From Sandaracinobacteroides sp041675905 (GTDB lineage: Bacteria > Pseudomonadota > Alphaproteobacteria > Sphingomonadales > Sphingomonadaceae): a stretch of DNA of 64,000 bases. Shown in pieces: positions 62,988-64,000 of the stretch; positions within the stretch are counted from its first letter, which is position 1; the number at the start of each line of letters is the position of its first letter. The notes under the pieces were generated by a model that had not been told where the DNA came from, searched no databases, and worked only from the letters and a program-made list of their open reading frames with translations. Both the position numbers and the translations under genes were made by a program. Location: the NCBI GenBank assembly GCA_041675905.1, contig JBAYSX010000007.1, positions 1 to 64,000 of the forward strand, in the 5' to 3' direction.

Positions 62988-64000
62988 TCAGAAGTCCATG
63001 CCGCCCATGCCGCCCATGCCACCCATACCGCCGCCCATCGGCATTGCCGGCTTGTCGTCCGGCAGTTCCGCGATGGTCGCTTCGGTGGTGATCAGCAGGC
63101 CAGCAACCGAAGCCGCATTTTGCAGCGCGGTACGAACAACCTTGGTCGGATCGACAACGCCGGCCGCCAGCAGGTTTTCATACTCTTCCGTCTGGGCGTT
63201 GAAGCCCTTCGTCGGATCATTGCCTTCCAGCAGCTTTCCGGCGACCACGGCACCGTCGACGCCGGCATTTTCAGCGATCTGACGGACGGGCGCCTGCAGC
63301 GCACGACGGACAATGTCGATGCCGCGGGTCTGGTCTTCGTTGGCGCCTGTCAGGCCTTCGAGCGACTTGATGGCGTAGAGCAGCGCCGTACCGCCGCCAG
63401 GCACAATGCCTTCCTCGACAGCTGCGCGGGTCGCGTGCAGCGCATCGTCCACACGGTCCTTGCGCTCCTTCACTTCGACTTCGGTCGAACCGCCAACCTT
63501 GATCACGGCCACACCACCGGCGAGCTTCGCCAGACGTTCCTGCAGCTTTTCGCGGTCATAGTCGGAAGTCGTGGTTTCGATCTGCGCGCGGATCTGCTCG
63601 ACCCGGCCCTTGATCGCATCGGCCGCACCCGCACCATCGACGATGGTGGTGTTGTCCTTGTCGATCGTAACCTTCTTGGCCTGACCGAGAAGTTGCAGCG
63701 TGACGCTTTCCAGCTTGATGCCGAGATCTTCGGAGATCAGTTCGCCGGCGGTCAGCGTGGCGATGTCTTCGAGGATCGCCTTGCGACGATCGCCAAAACC
63801 CGGAGCCTTGACGGCTGCGACCTTCAGGCCACCGCGCAGCTTGTTGACGACGAGGGTCGCCAGCGCTTCGCCTTCGACGTCTTCGGCGATGATCAGCAGC
63901 GGACGGCCCGACTGCACCACGGCTTCGAGCACCGGCAGCAGCGCCTGCAGGTTCGACAGCTTCTTTTCGTGGATCAGGATGTAGGGGTTTTCGAGTTCCA
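62988..64000 (-). CDS. groL: Chaperonin GroEL, N-terminal part outside window
   Basis: The visible 337 C-terminal residues run from ENPYILIHEKKLSN through AVVQSGRPLLIIAEDVEGEA, VNKLRGGLKVAAVKAPGFG, EGIVPGGGTALLYAIKSLEG to the Gly-Met repeat tail GGMGGMGGMGGMDF. GroEL makes the double-ring folding chamber with GroES. A terminator lies downstream. The 5' end and groES are beyond 64000. Confidence 0.97.
   Translation of the reverse strand, partial: ELENPYILIHEKKLSNLQALLPVLEAVVQSGRPLLIIAEDVEGEALATLVVNKLRGGLKVAAVKAPGFGDRRKAILEDIATLTAGELISEDLGIKLESVTLQLLGQAKKVTIDKDNTTIVDGAGAADAIKGRVEQIRAQIETTTSDYDREKLQERLAKLAGGVAVIKVGGSTEVEVKERKDRVDDALHATRAAVEEGIVPGGGTALLYAIKSLEGLTGANEDQTRGIDIVRRALQAPVRQIAENAGVDGAVVAGKLLEGNDPTKGFNAQTEEYENLLAAGVVDPTKVVRTALQNAASVAGLLITTEATIAELPDDKPAMPMGGGMGGMGGMGGMDF

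Noticed and set aside
62992..63030. GGM repeats that look like a tandem repeat
   Set aside because: They are the normal Gly-Met tail of GroEL.
1..64000. CRISPR array, prophage, transposase, integrase or toxin-antitoxin system
   Set aside because: None of the coding frames or repeats fits these; the region is core-like throughout.

Overview
The window looks like a chromosomal segment of an alphaproteobacterium, most likely of the order Sphingomonadales. This placement is inferred from GC-rich coding sequence, a TonB-dependent receptor of the Xanthomonas/Caulobacter type, the gene order ComF / glutaredoxin / carbon-nitrogen hydrolase / DUF1178, the order purN-purM / periplasmic protein / hda / ppk, a class I PHA synthase and an ergothioneine egtB-egtD pair. 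No rRNA, CRISPR array, insertion sequence, prophage or plasmid function was seen. The window is almost wholly coding and mostly core or housekeeping.

Layout. 1-5.2 kb: a truncated TonB receptor diverges from a DeoR-family regulator, then a tRNA-Leu(GAG) with a nearby tRNA-like element, glycerol kinase, a small membrane protein and purU. 5.2-11.7 kb: DUF1178, a nitrilase-like amidase, a glutaredoxin and ComF; a methyltransferase gene broken by a frameshift; and a branched-chain 2-oxoacid dehydrogenase operon (E1a, E1b, E2). 11.8-18.3 kb: ergothioneine genes egtB-egtD, a glycosyltransferase with a glucosidase, and a metallo-beta-lactamase-fold hydrolase. 18.3-25.6 kb: an Atm1-like ABC exporter, PHA synthase, a FUSC membrane protein, an FMN reductase coupled to a 57-residue protein, a DUF4136 lipoprotein and YgfZ. 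25.6-32.8 kb: dihydroorotase, leucyl aminopeptidase, holC, a cytochrome bd / cyanide-insensitive oxidase operon with a DUF2474 peptide, and dinB. 32.8-36.6 kb: a cobalamin riboswitch, a BtuB-like receptor, DUF1636, and a zinc/cation efflux protein. 36.6-55.3 kb: a complete, tightly overlapped division and cell wall (dcw) cluster on the minus strand, mraZ-rsmH-ftsL-ftsI-murE-murF-mraY-murD-ftsW-murG-murC-murB-ddl-ftsQ-ftsA-ftsZ. 55.3-61.2 kb: purM-purN, a periplasmic protein, hda and ppk1. 61.2-64 kb: a long inverted repeat, a probable copper-related pair, and the 3' part of groEL.

The most informative non-obvious signals lie upstream of mraZ. The conserved MraZ N-terminus continues upstream of any ATG/GTG/TTG start, and an ATT codon with a good ribosome binding site is the best candidate. 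TGGGN direct repeats at 10-11 bp spacing, the known MraZ operator pattern, lie about 120 bp further upstream within a possible promoter. One perfect and two near-consensus DnaA boxes flank them, which suggests (not proven) that replication initiation and the division cluster are linked. Other points of interest are the frameshifted methyltransferase, a helically phased repeat between the TonB receptor and the DeoR regulator, a tRNA-like element beside tRNA-Leu, and an 82-nt near-perfect inverted repeat after ppk1. I did not find a clear, wholly new multi-gene system.
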